From: Rhineura floridana
Lineage: Eukaryota > Chordata > Lepidosauria > Squamata > Rhineuridae
Assembly (NCBI RefSeq): GCF_030035675.1
Contig: NC_084489.1
Coordinates: 76,350,270-76,414,269, forward strand
Direction of reading: 5' to 3'
Length of the DNA: 64,000 bases
In this document: positions 52,870 through 64,000 of the stretch, one piece after another
Position numbering within the stretch: the first letter of the stretch is position 1
Layout: every line of letters begins with the position of its first letter
Position numbers and translations under genes: made by a program
Notes under the pieces: generated by a model
Seen by the model: only the letters and a program-made list of their open reading frames with translations
What the model was told of the DNA's origin: nothing
Databases searched by the model: none

Positions 52870-53466
52870 TACACTTGTAATACTGTGTACAGTTCAGGTC
52901 CTGTTACCTTAAAGGATATTGTAGAACTGGGAAATGTTCAGAAATGGGCAACCATTATGATCAAGGGGCTGGAGCAAACCTTATGGGGAAAGATTACAAC
53001 ATTTGGGGCTTTTTAGTTTAGCAACGACAAGATTCTGCGTGGTGTGGAGAAAGTGGAAAGGGAGACTTTTTTCTCACAACCCTAGAACCTGAGGTCATCA
53101 ATGAAGATGAATGTTGGAATATTTAGGACAGACAAAAGGAAGTACATATATAGCTGAATTATGGAATTCGCTCCCACAAGTTGTAGTGAAGGCCACCAAC
53201 TCCGATCGCTTTCGGGGGGGGGGTAGACAAATTCATGGAGGGATAGGGCTATCATGACTAGTAGCCATTACGGCTCTACCTCCACTTTTGGAGGGAATAT
53301 TCCTATATATACCAGTTGCTTGGAATCACACAAGTTGAGTGTTGTTGCACTCAGATCCTACTTGCAGGCTTCCTATGGGCATCTGGTTGCCTGCTGTAAG
53401 ACCAGAATGCTGGACTAGATGGGCCTTTGGTCTGATCCAGCTCAGCTGTTCCTATGCTCTTATGTT
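52870..53466 (+). mobile_element. CR1-clade LINE 3' end
   Basis: Corresponds to the tail of the 54858-56717 element: GTGTACAGTTCAGGTCCTGT, GGAATTCGCTCCCACAAG, GGGCCTTTGGTCTGATCCAG, ending CTATGCTCTTATGTTA. Diverged. Confidence 0.8.
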
Positions 53467-53790
53467 ACCTCCTCACCACCATTGTCACCAGCTGCTGTTC
53501 CTCTTCCTGTCACTGCTACAGCCGGCTTGCTTGCTAAGCAGAATGCTAATGAACAAGCAAGCAGTAGCAATTACTGCTCTTCCTTCTCACCACCACTGCT
53601 GCCTGGACCAGAAGAAAACTCAGGTAAACAATCCAATAGGTTACAGTACTGAAGAGGAGGAGCAGGTTGAGGGGGCTGTTGTCAGTGAATCCCCTGCTGG
53701 GGTGTGGCCCCGTGGCGGATGCCTGATCATGCCAACCTGGATCCCGGCACTACTTGAAGAAAACTATTGTCCACCCCTGTGCTTATGTAA
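53467..53790. other. Gene-free sequence
   Basis: An open frame here overlaps the CR1 end and has no recognised similarity; not called. Confidence 0.4.
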
Positions 53791-54035
53791 TAGAGAGCCA
53801 GTGTGGTGTAGCGGTTAGAGTGTTGGACTAAGACCTGAGAGACCAGGGGTCAAGTCCCCGCTTAGCGATGAAGCTTGCTGGGTGACCTTGGGACAGTCAC
53901 TGCCTCTCGGCCCACCCTACCCTACCGGGTTGTTGTATGGATACAAATGGAGAGGAGGAGAACTACGTACGCCACCTTGAGCTCCTTGGAGGAATGGTGG
54001 GATATACAGTAAATGTAATGTCAAATAATAAATAA
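53791..54035 (+). mobile_element. tRNA-derived SINE, near full length
   Basis: A-box region TGGTGTAGCGGTTAGAGTG, B-box region GGTCAAGTCCC, body with GCTGGGTGACCTTGGGACAG and 3' part CACCTTGAGCTCCTTGGAGG then an AATAAATAAAA tail. The 3' part resembles an L2-type LINE end. Confidence 0.8.
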
Positions 54036-54416
54036 AACTGGTAACACCCTGGTATTTGGTGGTAAGAGAAGATGCTTCATAAGCATTGAAGAAAAGTTCT
54101 AGAGCACAGCTTTGGTGACCCTGGTCTCAAATATAGCTCTGATTATTACACCACAGTGCTTAAGGAGAGGTGCTCATATAACATGTGTTCTCTAAAGATT
54201 CTGTTCTCATGATAAATACTACTACTACTACTACTACTAATAATAAATATCACAAATAAAACTGAGCAGTGTACAAAGCAGAGAATTAAAAAGTAAGAGT
54301 CCAAGTCAATGAATGCTTGGGTAAACATCAACGTTTTAAAGAGGTGTTTAAAGCTCATTACTGTCTCACCTCACAAATGACCTAAGGGACAGCATTCCAG
54401 AGGGTGGATGTTATCC

Positions 54417-54770
54417 TTGAGAAGGTCCGCTATTTATTACTTGCTTCCTTATTTCTATATTGCCCATCACTATGCAGTCAGAGGATGGCATACAGCATAT
54501 TAAAACACATCAGCGCATATTCTCAAACCAATTAAAACAACAGTACAAAATAGGCACAACATAAAAACAACATGAAATAGCAAAGGGTACAATCCAAAGC
54601 CACCCAAAGGCCAATTACACCTCTTCACCTCTAAACGCCTGGCAAAAGAGGTATGTCTTCACCTTCCTCTTAAAACTGAGACAAGATTTACCTCAATGAG
54701 GAGATGGTTCCAAAGTTCTGGAAGTGTCAGAGAGAAAGCTCTGCTACAGGTTCCCACACTGCTAATCTCG
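54417..54770 (-). mobile_element. Diverged L2-type LINE 3' end
   Basis: Minus-strand protein remnants CSRAFSLTLPELWNHL and a following RKVKTYLFCQ-like stretch align with VVAPELWNALPDEI and RRQVKTYLF of the intact element. Much older than that copy. Confidence 0.65.
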
Positions 54771-54857
54771 TCCTTGTCAAGTCTCAGTGGCTGATTTAAA
54801 GACCAGATAGGTTGGGATGGGTGATGATGTTCACTCCAACAGTTAAATCCTAGGTTG

Positions 54858-56717
54858 TTCATAAGAACATAAGAAGAGCCTGCTGGATCAGGCCAGTGGC
54901 CCATCTAGTCCAGCATCCTGTTCTCACAGTGGCCAACCAGGTGCCTGGGGGAAGCCTGCAAGCAGGACCCGAGTGCAAGAACACTCTCCCCTCCTGAGGC
55001 TTCCGGCAACTGGTTTTCAGAAGCATGCTGCCTCTGACTAGGGTGGCACAGCACAGCCATCATGGCTAGTAGCCATTGATAGCCCTGTCCTCCATGAATT
55101 TGTCTAATCTTCTTTTAAAGCCATCCAAGCTGGTGGCCATTACTGCATTTTGTGGGAGCAAATTCCATAGTTTAACTATGCGCTGAGTAAAGAAGTACTT
55201 CCTTTTGTCTGTTCTGAATCTTCCAACATTCAGCTTCTTTGAATGTCCACGAGTTCTAGTATTATGAGAGAGGGAGAAGAACTTTTCTCTATCCACTTTC
55301 TCAATGCCATGCATAATTTTATACACTTCTATCATGTCTCCTCTGACCCGCCTTTTCTCTAAACTAAAAAGCCCCAAATGCTGCAACCTTTCCTCGTAAG
55401 GGAGTCGCTCCATCCCCTTGATCATTCTGGTTGCCCTCTTCTGAACCTTTTCCAACTCTATAATATCCTTTTTGAGATGAGGCGACCAGAACTGTACACA
55501 GTATTCCAAATGCGGCCGCACCATAGATTTATACAACGGCATTATGATATCGGCTGTTTTATTTTCAATACCTTTCCTAATTATTGCTAGCATGGAATTT
55601 GCCTTTTTCACAGCTGCCGCACACTGGGTCGACATTTTCATCGTGCTGTCCACTACAACCCCGAGGTCTCTCTCCTGGTCGGTCACCGCCGGTTCAGACC
55701 CCATGAGCGTATATGTGAAATTCAGATTTTTTGCTCCAATATGCATAATTTTACACTTGTTTATATTGAATTGCATTTGCCATTTTTCCGCCCATTCACT
55801 CAGTTTGGAGAGGTCTTTTTGGAGCTCTTCGCAATCCCTTTTTGTTTTAACAACCCTGAACAATTTAGTGTCGTCAGCAAACTTGGCCACTTCACTGCTC
55901 ACTCCTAATTCTAGGTCATTAATGAACAAGTTGAAAAGTACAGGTCCCAATACCGATCCTTGAGGGACTCCACTTTCTACAGCCCTCCATTGGGAGAACT
56001 GTCCGTTTATTCCTACTCTCTGCTTTCTGCTTCTTAACCAATTCCTTATCCACAAGAGGACCTCTCCTCTTATTCCATGACTGCTAAGCTTCCTCAGAAG
56101 CCTTTGGTGAGGTACCTTGTCAAACGCTTTTTGAAAGTCTAAGTACACTATGTCCTCTCGATCACCTCTATCTATATGCTTGTTGACACTCTCAAAGAAT
56201 TCTAATAGGTTACTGAGACAGGACTTTCCCTTGCAGAAGCCATGCTGGCTCTGCTTCAGCAAGGCTTGTTCTTCTATGTGCTTAGTTAATCTAGCTTTAA
56301 TAATACTTTCTACCAGTTTTCCAGGGACAGAAGTTAAGCTAACCGGCCTGTAATTTCCGGGATCCCCTCTGGATCCCTTTTTGAAGATTGGTGTTACATT
56401 TGCCACTTTCCAGTCCTCAGGCACGGAGGAGGACCCGAGGGACAAGTTACATATTTTAGTTAGCAGATCAGCAATTTCACCTTTGAGTTCTTTGAGAACT
56501 CTCGGGTGGATGCCATCCGGGCCCGGTGATTTGTCAGTTTTTATATTGTCCATTAAGCTTAGAACTTCCTCTCTCGTTACCACTATTTGTCTTAGTTCCT
56601 CAGAATCCCTTCCTGCAAATGTTAGTTCAGGTTCAGGGATCTGCCCTATATCTTCCACTGTGAAGACAGATGCAAAGAATTCATTTAGCTTCTCTGCAAT
56701 CTCCTTATCGTTCTGTA
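54858..56717 (-). mobile_element. CR1-clade LINE, 5'-truncated, RT region open
   Basis: Open frame 56658-55066 (530 codons): KSPGPDGIHPRVLKEL, LDFQKAFDKVPH, SGVPQGSVLGPVLFNLFIND, FADDTKLF (catalytic FADD), [35 protein letters not shown], to FMEDRAINGY. The 3'UTR ends in TTCTTATG units near 54858. The endonuclease domain is missing by 5' truncation near 56717. The lack of stops suggests a recent insertion. Confidence 0.92.
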
Positions 56718-57307
56718 AATGTCAACATAAGCACTAGGTGGGCTTCCATGAACATATATATTTTTTATTCATTCATACATTCTTAACTGGACACAAAGGG
56801 GATGGATTTGTTTATTGAAAATATTTCAACCTGCTCTCTTAGACTTTCTGAGGTGGTTAACATCAGTAGCATAGCAGGAAATGTAGAAGTGCAAGGTCTC
56901 TTCCTGGTAGTCACAGCCATGCCCCTCCCCCCCTTTTTGCTGTTGGGTCAATGCCTTCTCCCACAACGTCCCTAGGAGCCAATAAGCATGAAAGGAGAGA
57001 GTGTTAGCTACTGGAAAGCGTCTTCTCAGTGGCTGACTCACCTCCTTATACTCTGATTGGCTCTAATCAGCAGGAAAGAACAAAGAAGCATGTTAGAAGA
57101 CTCTTTTCAGTGGCTAATACACTCCTCTTTCATGTTGATTGACTCGTAGGATGCTGGAGACATACGAACCCTGCTGGGACCCTCCTCCCCAACAAGTGAG
57201 GAGTCTAGAACCCCTCGAGGCCTTGGATGACTACACCCCTAGTTAACAAACATGCATGGATAGACCCATTTGCAAACCCCTAACAGCTAATTTTTATGCT
57301 TCTCCCT
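56718..57307. other. Gene-free sequence with an internal repeat
   Basis: Two related segments (about 56985-57060 and 57085-57140) share TTCTCAGTGGCTGA/TTTTCAGTGGCTAA. No gene. Confidence 0.4.
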
Positions 57308-60300
57308 AATTTATTTATTTATTTATTTTATTTATTTATTTTATTACATTTTTAGACCGCCCTATAGCAATAAGCTCCCAGGGCGGTGTACAGCATAATA
57401 AAACAGGTTAAAATACAAAAACACAATAAAACATAATTAAAAATTTTCAATTTTAAATTCAAATTTTAAAATTTTTAAAATGTTTAAAATGCCTGGGTGA
57501 AGAGGTAGGTCTTTACCTGGCGCCGAAAAGATAGCAAAGAAGGCGCCAGGCGTATCTCATCAGGGAGGGCGTTCCATAGTTCGGGGGCCACCACTGAGAA
57601 GGCCCTAGCTCTAGTTATCGTTCTCCGTGCCTCCCTATGCGTTGGGACACGGAGAAGGGCCTTCGACGTCGAGCGCAGCGACCAGGTAGGTACATAGCGG
57701 GAGAGGCGTTCCGCCAGGTATTGCGGTCCGATGCCGTTAAGGGCTTTATAGGTAAGAACCAACACTTTGAATCTGGCCCGGAAACATATTGGTAGCCAGT
57801 GCAGCTGGGCCAGGACAGGTGTTATATGATCAATTTTTTTTGTCCCAGTAAGAACTCTGGCCGCAGCATTCTGCACCAGCTGAAGTTTCCGAACCGTCTT
57901 CAGAGGTAACCCTACGTAGAGTGCATTACAGTAGTCCAATCTAGAGGTTACCAGAGCATGGATAACTGTGGCAAGGTTCTCCCTATCCAGATAGGGTCGT
58001 AGTTGGGTTACCAGCCGAAGCTGGTAGAACGCATTCCGTGCCACCGAGGCTACTTGAGCCTCCAGTGACAGGAGCGGATCTAATAAGACCCCCAAACTAC
58101 GGACCTGCTCCTTTAGGGGGAGTGTAACCCCATCTAGGGCAGGTCGGACATCAACCATCTGGGCAGAGAGCCCCCCCACCAACAGCATCTCAGTCTTGTC
58201 AGGATTGAGTCTCAGTTTATTAGCTCTCATCCAGTCCATTATCGCGGCCAGGCAGTGGTTTAGTACATTAACAGCCTCACCTGAAGAAGATGAAAAGGAG
58301 AAGTAGAGCTGCGTATCATCAGCATATTGCTGGAAACGCACTCCAAATCTCCTAATGACCTCGCCCAGCGGCTTCATATAGATATTAAAGAGCATGGGGG
58401 ACAGAACTGAACCCTGTGGGACCCCATATTGGAGTATCCAGGGACTCGAGTAATGCTCCCCAAGCACCAGCTTCTGGAGACGATTCTTGAGGTAGGAGCA
58501 CAGCCACCGCCAAGCAGTGCCTCCAACTCCTAAGTCCGCAAGACGTCCCAGAAGGATACCATGGTCGATGGTATCAAAAGCCGCTGAGAGATCAAGGAGA
58601 ACCAACAGAGTTACACTCCCTCTGTCTTTCTCCCGACAGAGGTCATCATACAGGGCGACCAAGGCTGTTTCTGTACCAAACCCCGGCCGAAAGCCCGATT
58701 GACATGGATCCAGATAATCAGTTTCATCCAAGAGAGCCTGGAGCTGGTGAGTGACCACACGCTCTAAAACCTTGCCCAGGAACGGAACATTTGCTACCGG
58801 TCTATAGTTGTCAAGATTTTCAGGGTCCAAGGAGGTTTTCTTTAGGAGCGGTCTCACCACCGCCTGTTTCAGGCAGGGTGGTACCACTCCCTCTCGTAAA
58901 GAGGCATTGATCACCTCCTTGGCCCATCCGGCTGTTCCGTTCCTGCTAGCTTTTATTAGCCATGAGGGGCAAGGATCCAGAGCAGAAGTGGTCGCCCGCA
59001 CCTGTCCAAGCACCTTGTCCACGTCCTCGAGCTGAACCAACTGAAATTCATCCAATAAAACAGGACAGGACTGTGCTCCGGACACCTCATTAGGCTCAAC
59101 TGCTACAATATTGGAGTCAAGGTCCCGGCGGATGTTTGCGATCTTATCTTGGAAGTGTCTCGCAAACTCATTACAGCGGGCTATTGATGGTATTATTGCG
59201 TTCTGAGGACCAGAGTGTAAAAGTCCCCGAACAACCTTATAAAGTTCCGCTGGGCGGTTAGAAGATGACTGAATGGAGGCAGCAAAGTACTGCTTCTTCG
59301 CTGCCCTCACCGCCTTCACATAGAGCTTGGTAGAGATCTTCACAAGTGCAAGACCACAGCCGTCGGGAGTTCGTCTCCATTTGCACTCAAGCCGTCTCCT
59401 TTCTTGCTTCATCACTCTTAGCTCCGGGGTAAACCATGGAGCCAATTGAGCTCTGCAGAGGAGAGGGCGCACCGGGGCGATCGTGTCAACTGCCCGGGTC
59501 ATTTCCGTATTCCACAGATTGACCAGGGTTTCGACAGGAGCGTCAGTTTTATCAGCCGGAAAACTCCCCAGAGCCTTCTGAAAACCTTCAGGGTTCATTA
59601 GTCTCCGGGGGCGGACCATCTTAATAGGTCCTCCACCCTTGCAGAGGGGAGAAAACATTGTGAGCCTACACCTCAATAGGCGATGATCTGTCCATGACAG
59701 AGGAATAGATGTAAAATCCCTCACTCCCAGATCACCATCCCCTGCTCCAGTAGCAAAAATTAAGTCTAGAGTGTGCCCCGAAATATGCGTAGGGCCAGTA
59801 ACAAATTGAGACAGCCCCATGGCTGTCATGGAGGCCATGAAGTCCTGAGCCGCCCCAGACAAAGCGGCAGGAATGTTGAGATCCCCCAATACCATAAATT
59901 TGGGGGATCGCAACACCAAACCCGAGACCACCTCTGTCAGCTCAGTTAGGGAGGCTGTTGGGCAGCAGGGTGGACGGTACACCAACAGTATTCCCAGTCT
60001 GTCTCGCTGGCCCAACGTAATATGGAGACACTCCAGACCATTAGCTACCTGGATAGGGTGCCTAATGAGAGGGATGGAACTTCTATAGACCACAGCGATT
60101 CCCCCTCCCCGACCCTCGGATCTACCCAGATGCTGAACCGAGTACCCAGGTGGGCACAGCTGGGAGAGATTAATGCCTCCCAGATCGCTCACCCATGTCT
60201 CAGTAATAAACGCCAGATCGGCCGCCTCATCCACAATTAAATCATGGATGAGGGAAGCTTTATTATTTACCGATCTGGCATTAAGAAGCAGCAACTGGAG

Positions 60301-60400
60301 ATCCGAGAGGCTGATAGAACTTCCAGCAATCCTGTGGATGTGGGGAGGACCGGAACACTGTGCAGGGTGCATTGGGTGGGGATTTAGAGAACTAGGCCAT
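57308..60400 (-). mobile_element. L2-type LINE with intact 962-residue ORF2
   Basis: The minus-strand frame 60372-57484 is uninterrupted. It has an APE-type endonuclease (LLLNARSVNNKASLIHDLI, FITETWVSD, LVLGDLNIP-like VLGDLNIPA, SWTDHRLL) at about residues 25-240, and an RT with SALDPCPSWLIK, LLDLSAAFDTIDHGILLGRL, YGVPQGSVLSPMLFNIYMKP and QQYADDTQLYFS. The C-terminus is VVAPELWNALPDEI to YLFTQAF. The 3'UTR carries GGCGGTCTAAAAATG and an ATTT repeat (57308-57345). No ORF1 is seen at the 5' side, so it is probably 5'-truncated or single-ORF. Confidence 0.93.
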
Positions 60401-61411
60401 CAGCACCTGCTCTTTCCTGCCAAAGCCTTTCATAGAATATAGTGAGTGATAAAAGCACAGCCAAGCAAATGGAGTGTACGTGTGTGAGAGAGTACACTGG
60501 GAGGGCTCTGTTCTTGCCCTCCAAGGTAAGGCGCTGAAGGTGAAGAGGAAACTGAGTAGCTCTGTCTGGCCAGACTTCAGCCATATTGCTGATCATTGCC
60601 AACAGGGAGAAGCCCACTTGCCAGATTTGTCTTATTTGTATCCACTGCGGTGTCTAGCTAGCGTGGACTCGGTGTCCCTGGGCTCCTGTCCCACGACTGT
60701 CATTTCTTGTCCTCCTAAGTACTGAACATTTGCATGCAGCTCTGGCTGAGAAACTTTAATAACTCATTAATTTTCAGAAGATGGTTTGTTACCTTCAATG
60801 CATTTCTCCTTTTTCAGTCATTACATCATGTATCTTAGGTGGCACGAGCCTCCAAACTATAGCTTTCCAGTTCCAAGACATTTAGGCCTAATGGATATTT
60901 CTCCTTCATTGGCACAAGAGGTCCTGCTGATCTGTCAAAGTATTTAGAGGTTATATTTCTAACTATATATGGTGTTTTTTCCTGGAAGATTCCAAGGTTA
61001 AATTGCACTTTGCTTATGCATAGGAAACTTATGAAATCAACATTCAAATTAGTATTTTGCTGAAGATATTTTATTACTAGCATTGGGGACTAGTAGATTC
61101 TGGCCAGTTTGCTTTCTGCAAGATAAAGTCAGGCTAAGTCAAGGTTTTGCACATAGATATCATGAAGGGTGAGTGGGGTTGAGAGAGAGAGAGAGGGTTG
61201 GGGGAGAGGTTCAGTAGCTATGATTAATTAGTGCCGACAAGCAAACAAAGTGGCAGGAAATTCTCATAACAAAAGACTTCAAGGATGGAAAGCAAGAGGC
61301 AAATAATGAATAAAGCTTGCATGAGTCATAAAATAAGGCAGAGGCTGTGGTACAAACTCTGGCTGGGGAGGGGGGTTAATGGTGTTAGACTTTTTGGTAG
61401 ATATATATATT
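60401..61411. other. Gene-free sequence
   Basis: A GA run at about 61175-61195; otherwise nothing recognised. Confidence 0.4.
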
Positions 61412-61869
61412 TAGGGCCAGTGCCAGAGGGCAGCCAGGTCGGGCTCTGGCCGAGGGCCCCTGAATTCAAAGGGCCCCCTAAAGGGCCCCTCCTTAGGGTG
61501 GGTGGGTAGTGCTCCTTTTCATGATCCGTGTTAGCGTCAGCTCCCAGCCCTGGCACGGATTGCACAAGAGAGCTCCCAGGCACCCCCCCCCACTGCTGAG
61601 CAGGCCCACGACACCTGCCTGCATGCCCCATCTACCTCTCCCTTGACGTAAATGTTGGTTGCACTGCAGGTGCAAGCCTGCCATCAACCAAGATGGTGGC
61701 TGAGGCTTCCCTAAGGGGCTGATTCCCCTGCCGCCATCTTGGTTGATGACAGGCATGTGTGCACAGCGTGGGCAGCATTCACCAAGGGAAAGGGAGGTAG
61801 GTGGAGCGTGTGCCAGGGCCCGGGGCAGGCTGGTGCCCAAGGGCCCTGGCATGCCTGCCATTGGCCCTG
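61412..61869. mobile_element. 458-bp non-autonomous hAT-type element
   Basis: Ends TAGGGCCAGTGCCAG and (complement) CAGGGCCAATGGCAGG, flanked by a perfect 8-bp duplication TATATATT (61404-61411, 61870-61877). GC-rich interior with an inner inverted repeat (CATCAACCAAGATGG at 61682 and CCATCTTGGTTGATG near 61748). The open frames inside have no recognised similarity. Confidence 0.85.
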
Positions 61870-61877
61870 TATATATT

Positions 61878-62660
61878 GCTGTGGAGTGCAGAAATAACTG
61901 GTCTGTTAAGACTGGTAGTTGAAAGAATCAAGAAATGTAAGGTTTATTACTACAAAGAGGTAAAATCATACATGCTGAAGCAGCCATGTCATTTGTACTC
62001 AGGGAGCCATTACTAACTAACAGAGAAGAAAGACTGGAAAAGAAGGGAGGAAATGAAGGAGCAAAGCCTGCAAAATCAACAAACAGTTTAGAGGAGGAAT
62101 CAGCAAAGGGAAGAATAGATTGCCTTTGCCCCCCCATCCCGACTGGTTGAGGTCACTTGTAACATGCATTAGTGCTTTACCCCCAACAAATGGAATGGTG
62201 GGGACACAGCTGCATCTGCAACCCTGCTGCTCATGCCAGCGAGGGCAGAAGGCCATGGGGAGGGAGCAAATTGCTGTGCCAAGCTGCGGCTGGTGCAGGA
62301 ATCAGGCCCAAGTAATACCCAATGCAGTCATGTGATGGCAATGGAACTAACTCAGGATCCAGAGAATCCCTGGCCAGGTCAGCCCCTCCATGTCCTCAGA
62401 ACACCCTATTTTGTGGCTTTCTGCAGGCTGCTGATGCCAGGAGTCCTACTGGCAGCATTTCTGCCTGCCTATTTGGCAGGTGGAATGGATCCATGGAACC
62501 TCTCATGGAACCTGTCAGGACTGGGTGGAGGGTACACCTCCGCCCAGCCCAACCCCCACCCCATCAGCCTGGAACAAAGGGTGAACCTACTGAATGTCAC
62601 AAATTCAAATTTGTTTTTAATAGGCATTTGCTCACCCAAGGGCATCCTGGGAATTGTAGT
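61878..62660. other. Gene-free sequence
   Basis: No gene recognised. A ZNF143-like CCTGGGAATTGTAGTTCTG occurs at about 62646-62664, probably repeat-derived. Confidence 0.4.
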
Positions 62661-62661
62661 T

Positions 62662-63062
62662 CTGTAAATTCAAGGAACATTCAATGAAGCTGAATGTTGC
62701 AAGATTCAAGACAGATAAAAGAAAGTACTTGTTCACACATTGCATAGTTAAAGTATGGAATTCGCTCCCACAAGAGGTAGTGATGGCTGCCAGCTTGGAT
62801 GGCTTAAAAGAGATTTAGATAAATTCTTGGAGGATGAGGCTATCAGTGGCTGCTAGCCATGATGGCTATGCTCTGCCTCCATAGTTGGAGGCTGTATGCT
62901 GCCGAATATCAGTTGCTGGAAACCACAGGAGGGGAGACTGCTCTTGCGCTGAAGTCCTGCTTGCAGGCTTCCCATGGGCATCTGGCTGGCCACTGTGAAA
63001 ACAGGATGCTTCAGCAGGTGGGTCATTGGCCTGATCCAGCACGCTCTTCTTACGTTCTTATG
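62662..63062 (+). mobile_element. CR1-clade LINE 3' end
   Basis: Same family as 52870-53466 and 54858-56717: GGAATTCGCTCCCACAAGAG, GGAGGATGAGGCTATCAGTG, CATTGGCCTGATCCAGC, ending TTACGTTCTTATGG. Confidence 0.85.
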
Positions 63063-64000
63063 GAGGCTCAGGATCTCTAATACAGAATCTTCAGCACCCA
63101 TATCTAACTACAATTCCCAGGATTCTTGCAGAGGAAGAACCATGATAGATTGCTCTAATATGTGGGGCAGCTATCTGCCTGTCCCCCCTTTCCATCTTGG
63201 TCAACAATGCTCAGCAGGGCTGCCGATGGATGGTGGCCCCACCACTCCATTAAGCCCTATTGGGGAGTAGCCAAGGTTAGGATAGTATTCTACATTTTTA
63301 GCCCCCTGCCAGGAGCAGCCAATGACATGAAGATGGCTGGGGAAATCCAGAGCATCATGATGTCACAACATGGACAAGTTCTACTGGACATTATTGATGA
63401 GGAGGGTGATGTATGGTTGCTATTTTTAGTGGTAACCACGTGTCCAGTGTAACATCTAAATTAGGCCCTAAGCAAAATCTGTCTTCCAAAAAGTAAAGGC
63501 CAGCATTATAGTGGGGAGAGACACTCCTTCTGAAATATGCAAGTAATGGACGGGGCAAATATAATACAATTTGCTAATCCACTGCAGTTTTAATTTTCTC
63601 AACAGAAAAAAAGCCATAGATTGGCTATAGAAGTGTTAACAGAATAATTTTCAAGTTAGTGATAGGATTGCTGGAAACATCATAAAAAGTTGTGACGGAA
63701 ACCTAGCTTTTAAATTAGCTGCTTGTTAAATATCACAGTTCGAAAATATACCACTATAAATCAGAAGAGCATCATTAATCAACATCACACATTATACGGT
63801 TTTGCATTTCCTTTATGAAATTTATATAATTAATGCGTCCATGCCAAGAAATGTAATTCTTTCCTGTAGGAGAGGCTTAACTTTAACATGAAAGTTGACC
63901 TAACCTTGGGAACACTTACTTGTATTATATTGCCATTTATAGAGTGGTTTTCATCAAAGCTCAAGTGGTAAGTATTTAACAGGGGACATTTCCTTTTTCC
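63063..64000. other. Gene-free window end
   Basis: AACTACAATTCCCAGGATTC at 63108-63127 is a repeat-type ZNF143-like motif. The last 500 bases are AT-rich unique-looking sequence. LMBR1 follows NOM1 in other vertebrates, but no LMBR1 exon is seen here. Confidence 0.45.

Noticed and set aside
61493-61861. 122-codon minus-strand frame in the 61412-61869 element
   Set aside because: No transposase-like motif; the element is too short and GC-rich, so the frame is by chance.
63063-64000. Search for LMBR1 exons at the window end
   Set aside because: Synteny predicts LMBR1 beyond NOM1, but no splice-bounded frame with recognisable sequence was found.

Overview
The window is vertebrate nuclear DNA, most likely from a squamate reptile (lizard or snake). 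It has intron-rich genes, CpG-rich promoters, CR1- and L2-type LINEs, tRNA-derived SINEs (one with an ACCTTT-repeat tail like the Sauria SINEs) and many short palindromic hAT-type elements. I cannot place the species from sequence alone.

Two host genes can be assembled base by base. They face each other (convergent), as in the MNX1-NOM1 pair at human 7q36. MNX1 (plus strand, 6946-15843) has three coding exons joining in frame to 398 residues, with the homeodomain at about 232-291. It is a motor-neuron and pancreas transcription factor with an N-terminal Eh1-like repressor motif. NOM1 (minus strand, 49601 down to 32019) has eleven coding exons whose phases all agree and give 839 residues. It is a nucleolar MIF4G/MA3 protein of small-subunit ribosome biogenesis. 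Its promoter (49600-49815) carries clear YY1, CTCF and ZNF143-type motifs.

Layout: 1-6900 is upstream of MNX1, with scattered repeats and little else, and includes a three-CCAAT promoter block at 6584-6648. 6946-17290 is MNX1 with its probable 3'UTR. 17300-32000 is the intergenic stretch, with a CR1 split by a solo LTR, a palindromic element split by another solo LTR, a recent hAT MITE, and a homeobox-site-rich segment (26980-27165) that looks like a conserved enhancer. 32019-49601 is NOM1, whose introns hold a probable hammerhead-ribozyme repeat, an LTR/CR1 chimera ending 16 bases from a splice donor, and several SINEs and MITEs. 49700-64000 is downstream-facing, gene-free and repeat-dense, with an L2 LINE carrying an uninterrupted 962-residue ORF2, a 5'-truncated CR1 with an open 530-residue RT segment, a 303-bp palindrome and a 458-bp hAT-type element.

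No prokaryotic-type system, CRISPR array, rRNA or functional tRNA gene was seen. The most unusual items are the hammerhead-like motif (44240-44284), the LTR/CR1 junction shared by two loci 22 kb apart, and the apparent loss of the PP1-docking motif from NOM1.
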